From Methanothrix sp. (lineage in GTDB: Archaea > Halobacteriota > Methanosarcinia > Methanotrichales > Methanotrichaceae): a DNA stretch of 13,495 nt. The position numbers and the translations under genes are program-made. Shown here piece by piece: positions 7,203 to 13,114 of the stretch. How positions within the stretch are numbered: position 1 is the stretch's first letter; each line of letters opens with the position of its first letter. The stretch covers positions 1-13,495 of the forward strand of contig JAQVZT010000040.1 in assembly GCA_028708055.1 (NCBI GenBank). Direction: 5' to 3'. The notes under the pieces are model-generated. The model ran no database searches. It worked only from the letters and a program-made list of their open reading frames with translations, and had not been told where the DNA came from.

Positions 7203-7362
7203 GCACACCATTCATCTAGCACACCATTCATCTAGCACACCATTCTTCTAGCACACCATTCTTCTAGCACACCATTCTTCTAGCACACCATTCTTCTAGC
7301 ACACCATTCCTCTAGCACACTATTCTTCTGGCGCTCTATTCTTCTGGCACTCTATTCTCCTG
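7203..7362. repeat. Tandem array of ten 16-bp units
   Basis: Ten directly adjacent 16-bp units with no spacers. Units 1-2 read GCACACCATTCATCTA, units 3-6 GCACACCATTCTTCTA, and unit 7 has CCTCTA. Units 8-10 drift (GCACACTATTCTTCTG, GCGCTCTATTCTTCTG, GCACTCTATTCTCCTG). The left units are nearly identical and divergence grows to the right, the pattern expected from slippage or unequal exchange with ageing at one edge. The plus strand is pyrimidine-rich with normally one G per unit. The unit is not a multiple of three and contains TAG, so it does not encode a protein repeat. The array lies between the terminator of the stalk cluster and the promoter of the kinase gene. It is not CRISPR: no spacers, and the units are too short. 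Confidence 0.95.
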
Positions 7363-7373
7363 GTACATCTGTG

Positions 7374-7409
7374 GAATGGTTTTTTATTGATGATGCCATT
7401 TCTCTGATC
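7374..7409 (+). promoter_or_regulatory. Box A for a leaderless kinase mRNA
   Basis: TTTTTATT at 7381-7388 is centred about 25 bp before the ATG at 7410, which predicts transcription starting at or next to the A of that ATG. No ribosome site precedes it. Directly before the box is GAATGGT (7374-7380), the reverse complement of the ACCATTC core of the neighbouring repeat. Confidence 0.55.
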
Positions 7410-7964
7410 ATGGCATGGGTCATGTGGTTTACTGGCCTTCCGGGATGCGGGAAGACCACCATTGCTGAGAGGGTCTCAGCGATTCTGTCTGAAAAGGGCG
7501 TGAGAGCCAGGATACTCCAGCTGGATGAGATCAGAAGAGCGATAACTCCCGAGCCCAAATATACCGAAGACGAGCGGGATATCGTTTATGCCAGCCTGGC
7601 CTACATGGGAAAGCTCCTGGCGGACGAAGGGGTAAACGTCATCATCGATGCTACTGCCAACAGACGCCGTTATCGTGATTTTGCCCGCAAACTAATTGCC
7701 AATTTTGCCGAGGTCTTTATCCAGGCGCCCCTTTCCGTATGCATGCAAAGAGAGAGCAAGCGAAAGGCTAAGTTCTCGCCAAAGAACATCTACAAGAAGG
7801 CGGCAGGCGAGAAGGCAGCCGTGCCGGGAGTAAATGTTGCTTATGAAGAGCCCCTAGCACCTGAAATCGCCATTGACACCACCCGCATGAACCTGGAAGA
7901 GAGCGCCAGGTACACAGCCGATAGAATAATGGCCCTCTACAATCCCGGAAACATTAAAATATAG
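7410..7964 (+). CDS. APS-kinase-like P-loop kinase
   Basis: A 184-residue kinase of the adenylylsulfate kinase family, which in classic members phosphorylates APS to PAPS. The ATG at 7410 is preferred over a GTG at 7371 because it gives MAWVMWFTGLPGCGKTT, with the Walker A GLPGCGKTT at 9-17 as close to the N-terminus as usual, and because box A predicts a leaderless start there. Other family segments are LQLDEIRR (37-43), YTEDERD (51-57), YMGKLLADEGVNVIIDATAN (65-84), PLSVCMQRE (107-115), NIYKKAAG (126-133) and AYEEPLAPEIAIDT (144-157). Differences from the standard: the usual DR-x-ENIRR helix reads DERDIVYAS, the I-S-P segment reads DATAN, and the GFTGI segment reads AVPGV. These places contact APS in known enzymes, so the true substrate may differ. 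The GAPDH-like gene follows after 33 bp. Confidence 0.75.
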   Translation: MAWVMWFTGLPGCGKTTIAERVSAILSEKGVRARILQLDEIRRAITPEPKYTEDERDIVYASLAYMGKLLADEGVNVIIDATANRRRYRDFARKLIANFAEVFIQAPLSVCMQRESKRKAKFSPKNIYKKAAGEKAAVPGVNVAYEEPLAPEIAIDTTRMNLEESARYTADRIMALYNPGNIKI

Positions 7965-7997
7965 TCACTTAGACTCTCAACCAGGAAGTGAAGAAGC

Positions 7998-9152
7998 TTG
8001 AAGTCGAATGCTGGGTTTGTAGGTTTTGATGGTACAGAGAATAAGCGAACTCTTCTGGCACTGGCGCAGGTCAAGAAGGCAGCCGGAATCGGTGGCGACC
8101 TGTGTGTACTGCTCAGGAAGCCCCACGGCAGGGCCCTATCTATCGTATCCAAATTCAACCGCCTGTTTGGTGTCAAAGCCTTCGTCAGCGACATTGCCAC
8201 CAAAGAGAAGTGGGAGAAGGCGGGTATCAAGATCGAGGGCGGCTACGACGACTTCTTTGCCGCATCTGATTTCGTGATGGTGGGCACTCCTGGCGACGAG
8301 GAGCTGCCATACGTAGAGGCAGGCCTCTCTCATGGCTGTTTTGTCTCCCTCATGGGCGGCGCCGACCGGCCCGAGCTTCTCAAGGGTTTGACTGAAGGCG
8401 GAAAGGTCAAGATCACCGATGAGCTGAAGGCCGATTTCGCACGTGAGTTCTTCTTTGGCCTGGAGAACTACGAGATGTTCAGCAAAGCCAAGCCCAAACT
8501 GGTGCAATGTACCAGCTGCAACACCACCGGCCTGTCCAGGCTGGCTCTGGCCGCCCGGCCTCTGGGCCTCTCTGCCGTCCTTGGCAACATCGATCGCCGC
8601 CACGGCGACCCCCACACAGTGGTCAAAGCTTCTCCCAGCGCTATCCAGTTCGGCAAGGGCGCCGGACATCAGGGAACCGACGCCGGAACCGTTTTCGAGG
8701 AGGTTAAGTTCTCTGTGCGCGCGAGCAAAGTGCCCACGACCGTACCTCACACCAACTTCCTGAACCTGGTCTTCAAGGGAGATGTCACCCCAGCTCAGCT
8801 TGTAGAGCAGCTTGCCAAGACCCGCGAGGTCGTGGTCATGCCCTACCAGGACGAAGGCAAGAAGCATGACTGGACGAGCGAGATTCTGGAAGCCTATCTC
8901 TCTGCAATCGAAAGGCCCATCAGCCCTGAGATCTTCGAGCTGATCGTCTCCGACGCCATCATTCCCTTCAAACTGGGAGACAACACCATTCTGCAGACGG
9001 TATCCATGGTGGAGCAGATGTCCATTGCCGTGCCAAACCACGTTGAGTCATATCTGCTCTCGGCAGGCTATCCGGCGAGCGATGTGCATGGCCTGGTGGA
9101 CAAATCCCTGGGCATCATGCACGGCATCTGGCCGGGCAAGCTCGAATGCTGA
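7998..9152 (+). CDS. Divergent type II (archaeal) glyceraldehyde-3-phosphate dehydrogenase family protein
   Basis: A 384-residue protein, longer than the usual roughly 335-340. The archaeal GAPDH catalytic core is clear: TSCNTTGLSR with the nucleophile Cys174, NIDRRHGDP (197-205) matching the family VRRGADP, GHQGTD (223-228) where the catalytic histidine of PSHHGPD would lie, and VPTTVPHTN. The C-terminal part aligns in pattern with the family's VxMVEQ...PNHVES. The N-terminus differs: the expected NGYGTIGKRVADAV is replaced by VGFDGTENKRTLLALAQ, so the last glycine of the nucleotide-binding loop is Asn, and an added segment puts Cys about 34 residues later than normal. TTG at 7998 is used, with GTGA upstream. 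It probably shares a transcript with the kinase. It may be a GAPDH with altered cofactor use or a paralogue acting on another substrate. Confidence 0.72.
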   Translation: MKSNAGFVGFDGTENKRTLLALAQVKKAAGIGGDLCVLLRKPHGRALSIVSKFNRLFGVKAFVSDIATKEKWEKAGIKIEGGYDDFFAASDFVMVGTPGDEELPYVEAGLSHGCFVSLMGGADRPELLKGLTEGGKVKITDELKADFAREFFFGLENYEMFSKAKPKLVQCTSCNTTGLSRLALAARPLGLSAVLGNIDRRHGDPHTVVKASPSAIQFGKGAGHQGTDAGTVFEEVKFSVRASKVPTTVPHTNFLNLVFKGDVTPAQLVEQLAKTREVVVMPYQDEGKKHDWTSEILEAYLSAIERPISPEIFELIVSDAIIPFKLGDNTILQTVSMVEQMSIAVPNHVESYLLSAGYPASDVHGLVDKSLGIMHGIWPGKLEC

Positions 9153-9216
9153 ACGCAGAAGGCCATCGACCAGGATCGCTTCTGTCTGACACTCTTGCCT
9201 ACCGTTCTTGCCTGAC

Positions 9217-10269
9217 ATGTCCGAAGAAATAGTCGCCCGGCTTCTTGGCGATAAAGTCAGTCTGGGCCCTGAGGCCCTCTCTGATCTCTATGAGCAGGGC
9301 TACTTCGGCCGCCCCAAAGGAAAGGGGCTGGCCCTATCCCTGGTTGAGGCCGCCTACCTCCTGGACCGCAGCCGTATCCGGGTGCTCTCAGGCAAAGATG
9401 CCCTGGACTTTCGATCCTTCTTCCAGGCGGCATCATCTCTGGAGAAGGGCTTTGAGTTTCGCTATGTGGTCTACAAGGACCTGCGAGAGCGCGGCTACTA
9501 TGTTCAGCCCGGGCGCCCTGATTTTCGCGTCTATCCCAGGGGAGGCCAGCCGGGAAAAAGCCCGGCTGAGTTTTATGTCCTGGTAATCTCCGAGCGCGAG
9601 CCCCTTGCTCTGAAGGATCTGATGCAATCGGTGAAGCTTGCCTCTCAAATGAGAAAGAAGCTGATGCTGGCCATCGTCGACGAGGAGAGCGACATCACCT
9701 TTTATGAGGCAAGGGAGAAGGTCATGTCCGGGCTGATGGATGAGGTCAAGGAAAATGGCATGGCCACGCTGCTAGAGGACCGCGTCGTTCTCTGGGACCC
9801 GGAAGCGTCCCGAAGGCTGCATGAGTGCGGGTTCTTTGGCAAGCCCGTGGGCGAGCGCCTTCAGCTCTCCCTGGTTGAGTCTGCCTACCTGCTGGATCGA
9901 GGGATGATTACCCTGCTGGATCGCGCCGGAGGGACACTGGACCTGAAGGGTTTTGCGGTGAGAGCAAAGCTGATTGAAAGCGATTTTGACCAGAAATACC
10001 AGGTTTATAAAGATCTGAGGGACAGAAATCTGGTGGTTAAGACTGGCTTTAAATTCGGCACCCACTTCCGGGTCTACAAGCAGGTGAAGGGGCCGGGCAA
10101 GGTGCCCCACTCCGAGTATCTGGTGCATACCGTGCCTGAGGATCACGTCTTTTTACCTCCTGTGCTCTCCAGAGCGGTGCGCCTCGCCCATTCGGTGAGA
10201 AAGCTCATGATCTTCGCCTATGTCGGAGATGATGTCGGATACCTGGAGATAAAAAGGCTCAAGCCCTGA
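9217..10269 (+). CDS. endA: tRNA-splicing endonuclease EndA, duplicated (alpha2) type
   Basis: Cuts both splice sites of bulge-helix-bulge introns in pre-tRNA and pre-rRNA. The 350-residue protein is an internal duplication: both halves show GYFGRPKGKGLALSLVEAAYLLDR-like and YKDLR...FRVY segments. In the C-terminal repeat the catalytic triad is Tyr287 (HFRVYKQV), His298 (VPHSEYLVH) and Lys329 (SVRKLMIFA), with spacings of 11 and 31 that fit the Archaeoglobus enzyme. In the N-terminal repeat the Tyr and Lys positions remain (FRVY, MRKKLML), but the histidine place is Ala (KSPAEFY), so this half is structural. The architecture gives a homodimer with two active sites. ATG at 9217 is chosen; TTG at 9208 is the only other option because a stop lies at 9187. 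No clear ribosome site is seen. An intron-bearing tRNA lies at 11084. Confidence 0.92.
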   Translation: MSEEIVARLLGDKVSLGPEALSDLYEQGYFGRPKGKGLALSLVEAAYLLDRSRIRVLSGKDALDFRSFFQAASSLEKGFEFRYVVYKDLRERGYYVQPGRPDFRVYPRGGQPGKSPAEFYVLVISEREPLALKDLMQSVKLASQMRKKLMLAIVDEESDITFYEAREKVMSGLMDEVKENGMATLLEDRVVLWDPEASRRLHECGFFGKPVGERLQLSLVESAYLLDRGMITLLDRAGGTLDLKGFAVRAKLIESDFDQKYQVYKDLRDRNLVVKTGFKFGTHFRVYKQVKGPGKVPHSEYLVHTVPEDHVFLPPVLSRAVRLAHSVRKLMIFAYVGDDVGYLEIKRLKP

Positions 10270-10291
10270 AGTGCGGCATCACGAAAAATTA

Positions 10292-10303
10292 AGTATTAAT
10301 ACT
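10292..10303. promoter_or_regulatory. Palindrome over the box A of the RHH gene, candidate operator
   Basis: AGTATTAATACT is a perfect 12-bp palindrome within the AT-rich stretch GAAAAATTAAGTATTAATAC (10283-10302). Its centre is about 27 bp before the ATG at 10325, where box A of a leaderless gene should be. Binding by the encoded ribbon-helix-helix protein would block TBP. Palindrome and spacing are seen; the binding is inferred. Confidence 0.5.
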
Positions 10304-10324
10304 ACATTGTCCCAAGAGAAAATC

Positions 10325-10492
10325 ATGCCCAAAATCGAGGTGGATCTGAGTCAGGAATTGAATGAACGGCTGATGAGCTTTGTAGTAAAGAGCAGGGGCT
10401 CTCTCTACGTGCAGCGCTCTGATGTCGTAATTGATGCCATAAAGGAATACCTGGATAGAAATGAGCGCAAGGTGCGCCGATCCAACGGCTAG
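10325..10492 (+). CDS. Small ribbon-helix-helix (CopG/Arc-type) transcription regulator
   Basis: A 55-residue protein: PKIEVDLSQELNERLMSFVV (2-21, the beta strand that enters the major groove plus helix A), then SLYVQRSDVVIDAIKEYLDR (helix B, with the S-R-S-D-V-V turn typical of RHH proteins), then a basic tail ERKVRRSNG. It acts as a dimer, and family members normally repress their own gene or a nearby one. ATG at 10325 is chosen over an upstream TTG/ATG frame from 10271, because the RHH fold begins at MPKIEV and box A points to this ATG as a leaderless start. There is no antitoxin-style C-terminal domain and no toxin gene beside it, so a toxin-antitoxin role is not supported. The next gene is convergent. 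Confidence 0.8.
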   Translation: MPKIEVDLSQELNERLMSFVVKSRGSLYVQRSDVVIDAIKEYLDRNERKVRRSNG

Positions 10493-10526
10493 GCGCAGCA
10501 GGTTGTTATAATCTAAGTTGTTTGGC

Positions 10527-10793
10527 CTAGGTCTCAGTCAGGGGATTATCGCTCTTCTCCCACATGATTGCCCCGTCGTAAGTGATTCGCCGGATGCGGT
10601 GGAATGGAATGAACTTGATCTTATTCTCCCATTCTATCTCCATCCAGCCAGGCTCCAGGCGGATTATCCTCTCTCCCGGGACGGCGGACCTATCGCCGGG
10701 AGCGCCCCTATCGACAAATTCCACCGTTGCCTTACGAAAATCAAACCGCGGATCATGCCGCAAACGAAGGAGAAGGGCGTGACTGGTCCTCAT
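10527..10793 (-). CDS. DUF504 / MJ1316-type (UPF0248) protein
   Basis: An 88-residue protein matching the DUF504 pattern from memory: LLLRLRHDPRFDFRKATVEF (8-27), DRGAPGDRSAVPGERI (28-43) and IPFHRIRRITYDGAIMWEKS (62-81). The family includes MJ1316 and has been proposed as an RNA-end recognition module in RNA repair, sometimes fused to RNA-processing enzymes; its reaction is not established. The start is ATG at 10793 on the minus strand, 30 bases after the stop of the zinc-ribbon gene transcribed just upstream, so the two form a likely operon. A purine-rich ATGAGGATGG lies just before the start. It converges with the RHH gene. Confidence 0.82.
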   Translation of the reverse strand: MRTSHALLLRLRHDPRFDFRKATVEFVDRGAPGDRSAVPGERIIRLEPGWMEIEWENKIKFIPFHRIRRITYDGAIMWEKSDNPLTET

Positions 10794-10823
10794 CGACCGA
10801 CCATCCTCATAGCTCTCTCATCC

Positions 10824-10979
10824 TCATCCCACCCGCCAGGCCCCGTTCTTCAGGTCGGGATGAGGCTGACGTCCCTCATAGCCGCACATCTTGCAGCGAA
10901 CCTGAACGGAAACGCCATCTTCGCTCCAGGCCTCGGCCACATAGCCGCATCTAGGACAATTGCTGAGAAAGCGGGTCAT
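10824..10979 (-). CDS. 51-residue zinc-ribbon protein with CPxCG motif
   Basis: Too short to be prominent in gene calls, but convincing: MTRFLSNCPRCGYVAEAWSE continues to RCKMCGYEGRQPHPDLKNGA and ends WRVG. Two cysteine pairs (Cys8/Cys11 in CPRCG and Cys29/Cys32 in CKMCG) 18 residues apart form a classic zinc ribbon. The class of very small archaeal CPxCG zinc-ribbon proteins is known; individual functions are mostly unknown, with roles in RNA or protein binding suspected. It is directly upstream of the DUF504 gene on the same strand, 30 bases apart, so the two may work on the same RNA. The tRNA gene on the other strand lies about 100 bp away. Confidence 0.72.
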   Translation of the reverse strand: MTRFLSNCPRCGYVAEAWSEDGVSVQVRCKMCGYEGRQPHPDLKNGAWRVG

Positions 10980-11045
10980 TGATTATGATCATTCTCCAAT
11001 CATTTCTTCCCATTATTCGCATTTTAGCTTTGCGGCTTTGCGGGA

Positions 11046-11058
11046 AAGGTTAATAGCC
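11046..11058 (+). promoter_or_regulatory. Candidate box A of the tRNA-Arg gene
   Basis: AAGGTTAATAGCC, centred about 32 bp before the first base of the mature tRNA, combines a purine-rich BRE-like part and a TTAATA box. The spacing suits a short 5' leader to be removed by RNase P. Support is motif and distance only. Confidence 0.4.
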
Positions 11059-11083
11059 AGGAAGCCTCCAAGCAATGAACGTT

Positions 11084-11172
11084 GGGCTTGTAGGGTAGCG
11101 GACATCCTAGCGGGCTTCGGTGACTGATGTCGAAGATACCCGCTGACCCGGGTTCGAGTCCCGGCGAGCCCG
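11084..11172 (+). tRNA. tRNA-Arg(UCG) with a 17-nt intron
   Basis: The cloverleaf folds completely. Acceptor GGGCTTG (11084-11090) pairs with CGAGCCC (11165-11171) with one G-U. T8 and A9 are followed by the D arm with A14, G15, G18, G19 and A21 in place. The anticodon stem GCGGG (11110-11114) pairs with CCCGC (11139-11143). The variable loop has four bases, and the T arm CCGGG-TTCGAGT-CCCGG is perfect. The discriminator is G11172 and CCA is not encoded. The loop is too long at 24 nt; removing 17 nt after position 37 leaves C-T-TCG-G-A, hence anticodon UCG, which reads CGA (and possibly other CGN) Arg codons. A run of four T residues follows at 11179-11182 as a likely terminator. Confidence 0.93.
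11121..11137 (+). other. tRNA intron with canonical bulge-helix-bulge
   Basis: The intron TGACTGATGTCGAAGAT lies after position 37. The precursor forms a textbook splice motif: the anticodon stem, the 3-nt bulge ATA (11136-11138), a 4-bp central helix CTTC (11115-11118) with GAAG (11132-11135), the 3-nt bulge GGT (11119-11121), then GAC/GTC (11122-11124, 11129-11131) closing the loop TGAT. Cuts fall after the second base of each bulge. This strict form is what alpha2-type endonucleases such as the one encoded at 9217-10269 require. Confidence 0.9.
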
Positions 11173-11253
11173 ATGCTATTTTCTCTGTGCAATGGTTGAG
11201 AAAAAAGAAGAGATACGAAGAGATGCTGCGCAAAGATGCAAAAAAATTAAGGA

Positions 11254-12882
11254 TCAATTCTGCGCAGAAGCGACCACTGTTGAGTTGGTCAGTGTCGAAT
11301 TAATATCCTGGGAAGCCATATCGGTTGGGTTGGCATCCACGGAGGCAACCTCCGTGGAATTTGCTTCAGATGTTGCAGCCCAGCTCTCTTCTATATTTGT
11401 GTACACTATGGCATGGTTATTGGAGTTGTCCGGGTCTCTCTCAGCTCCGTAAACGTATGCCGTATTGGCTACCTGTCTTAGAGGCGAGCCCGGCAGAACT
11501 CTTACGTTGAGGACCAGTCTCGCGCTATTGTATTTGGTCAGTTTGCCAAGCTGCCAGACCCCTGATTCATATTCTCCCTGGCTGGCCCTCGCGGATACGA
11601 ACTCCAATTCAGGCGGCAGGTAATCCTGCACTGTGACCGCAGTTGCGCTGTCAGGGCCTCTGTTGGTAACCGTCAGAATGTAGTTGAACAGTCCGCCCAA
11701 TGGAGCTGGATTTGAACTGGATGCCATGCTCAGAGCGAGATCGGATTTGCTCAAGGGCCTTTCGGGCACAACGATGATGAGCGTCGGTTTGGATATGGCG
11801 ATGGTATCCGGATCCTCTATTACTTTTACGACAATGTTATATACCCCAGGCTTTACGCTACCCCACTCAAATGTGTATGTGGACTTGCTCTCTGTCGTGC
11901 TCCAGATCATCAGCGAATTGGCATAGAACTCAACACGGCTCACCGGCTTGCTATCAATCACATCCGCAGTGATGGTGATCTCTTCTGGTGAGGCGAATAT
12001 CTGGCCGGGAAGTGGGCTGGTGATCCTTACCGCCGGCTGGGAAGGATTGACGACTATGACAACCGGCAGGGATGGGCAGCTGTTTCCCCATCTGGTGGAG
12101 AAGGCTTTGGCAGTCAGGACATGAGTCCCTGCCAGGAAATTGTGGATTATGGTAACAGGACAGTTTCCGCTGGTGTCTTCACAGATGCCTGAACCTATCG
12201 GCGTCGGATCGGAGTTATCATAAAACGAGATCGACTGAACGTCGCCGGATGATGTGGCATGAACAGGTATCTCTACTGAGTAACCGGTCGCGCCATCCGG
12301 GCCGGGATTGGCAGTAAATACCTCTCCATTTCGCGGGCTGCGGATCCTTACGGTAGGTGGATGGCTGAGCGAAACCACATCGACTGAGACGACAATATTC
12401 TTTTCCATTCCCGATACGCTGGTTGCGCTGACAACAAACGAATCATTCCCTTTAAAGCCCGCATTTGGCTGGTAGATGATATTTGGCGCAGTTCCGCTGA
12501 TACTGCCGTGAAGCGGCAGTTTGGTGATATTGAAACTGAGCAGATCATTGTTGATGTCGCCAGCAAAGAGCTTAATGACCTTAACGGAATCATTGCCTGC
12601 AGTGACCTGCTGGGTCTCAGGCGAAGCGGATTGATTCTGGAAATCAAATGCAATTCTTGCCGTGTCAATTGCATTCGGGCTGACGAGATCATTTTCGAAG
12701 CTTTCTGATGCCTGGGCAAAAGTGGCCTGCTCTTTGACCTGCAAACTCCACAAAGGTTTGCAATTCCCATCAGCATCGCTGCATGGCTCTTGACCGCCGG
12801 ATGCGGCGGCCAAAAGCAGAACGACGAGCAACGTCATCTTGAACATTGCCCATGGAATAGGTAATTTCCACCCCTTGTACAT
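11254..12882 (-). CDS. Secreted multi-domain surface protein (Ig-like repeats and DUF11)
   Basis: A 542-residue protein likely exported by Sec. The N-terminal signal has a hydrophobic core MTLLVVLLLAAASGG (16-30) after Lys15; no lipobox precedes Cys34. Domains read in order: Big_9/cadherin-like (about 93-170: AGDINNDLLSF, LPLHGSISGTAPNIIYQPNA, GNDSFVV); two Ig-like Big_7-type domains starting at PTVRIRSPRNGEVF (176) and PAVRITSPLPGQIF (283); and DUF11 (about 378-497: NPAPLGGLFNYILTVTNRGP, DYLPPELEF, DNSNNHA). The tail (498-542) is rich in Ser, Thr, Ala and Asn with three N-S-T glycosylation sequons. No membrane anchor, PGF-CTERM or S-layer motif is visible at the end. ATG at 12882 is chosen because AAGGGGA lies before it and a box A further up; the frame extends to 12990 but without a signal peptide at its start. 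Likely a cell-surface adhesion or sheath component; binding partner unknown. Confidence 0.8.
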   Translation of the reverse strand: MYKGWKLPIPWAMFKMTLLVVLLLAAASGGQEPCSDADGNCKPLWSLQVKEQATFAQASESFENDLVSPNAIDTARIAFDFQNQSASPETQQVTAGNDSVKVIKLFAGDINNDLLSFNITKLPLHGSISGTAPNIIYQPNAGFKGNDSFVVSATSVSGMEKNIVVSVDVVSLSHPPTVRIRSPRNGEVFTANPGPDGATGYSVEIPVHATSSGDVQSISFYDNSDPTPIGSGICEDTSGNCPVTIIHNFLAGTHVLTAKAFSTRWGNSCPSLPVVIVVNPSQPAVRITSPLPGQIFASPEEITITADVIDSKPVSRVEFYANSLMIWSTTESKSTYTFEWGSVKPGVYNIVVKVIEDPDTIAISKPTLIIVVPERPLSKSDLALSMASSSNPAPLGGLFNYILTVTNRGPDSATAVTVQDYLPPELEFVSARASQGEYESGVWQLGKLTKYNSARLVLNVRVLPGSPLRQVANTAYVYGAERDPDNSNNHAIVYTNIEESWAATSEANSTEVASVDANPTDMASQDINSTLTNSTVVASAQN

Positions 12883-12936
12883 AATAAATCCCCTTATTTC
12901 TATTTCCCTTATGTGATGAATCTTGGCGCGTGCTGA

Positions 12937-12950
12937 TATAAATAACTTTG
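12937..12950 (-). promoter_or_regulatory. Box A of the surface protein gene
   Basis: Read on the minus strand, CAAAGTTATTTATA is a strong BRE plus TATA combination. A start about 25 bp downstream would fall near 12912-12915. That leaves a leader of about 30 nt with AAGGGGA before the ATG at 12882. Confidence 0.6.
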
Positions 12951-13035
12951 GTCGAAAATTTATTTTGCATTTAATGAAATTCAATATCAATTGAAGTATA
13001 ATGAAAGATAATTTATTTAGAATTTAACTGATCTG

Positions 13036-13070
13036 AAAAATATGGGCTGCAATGCTGCTCTGAGCAGCAT
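13036..13070 (-). terminator. Hairpin terminator downstream of deoxyhypusine synthase
   Basis: ATGCTGCTC (13052-13060) and GAGCAGCAT (13062-13070) form a near-perfect 19-bp palindrome with a single central T. On the minus strand, about 45 bp past the stop of the dys gene, it is followed by CCCATATTTTTC, with five T residues. This fits a terminator; an operator-like role cannot be excluded given the symmetry. Confidence 0.5.
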
Positions 13071-13114
13071 GCGTTGGAGCAGCAGCTATGGAAAGAGGCA
13101 AATGCGATATGGTT

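Noticed and set aside
7203..7362. CRISPR-like repeat array
   Set aside because: Units are 16 bp and directly adjacent, with no unique spacers and no cas genes in the window.
8136..9041. Long minus-strand frame (301 codons) inside the GAPDH-like gene
   Set aside because: A shadow of a GC-rich coding region; composition is biased and the sense strand holds clear family motifs.
10325..10793. Toxin-antitoxin pair made of the RHH protein and the DUF504 protein
   Set aside because: The genes converge rather than overlap in one operon, the RHH protein has no toxin-binding tail, and DUF504 is not a toxin family.
10518..10982. Plus-strand 154-codon frame opposite DUF504 and the zinc ribbon
   Set aside because: The minus strand carries two recognisable families here; the plus-strand product has no domain pattern.
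11024..11257. Minus-strand 77-codon frame across the tRNA
   Set aside because: It is the antisense reading of the tRNA (typical GLEPG string) with no ribosome site; the tRNA fold explains the sequence.
12883..12990. Extension of the surface protein to an ATG at 12990
   Set aside because: It would put 36 charged residues before the signal peptide and covers the box A and ribosome site; ATG at 12882 is better.
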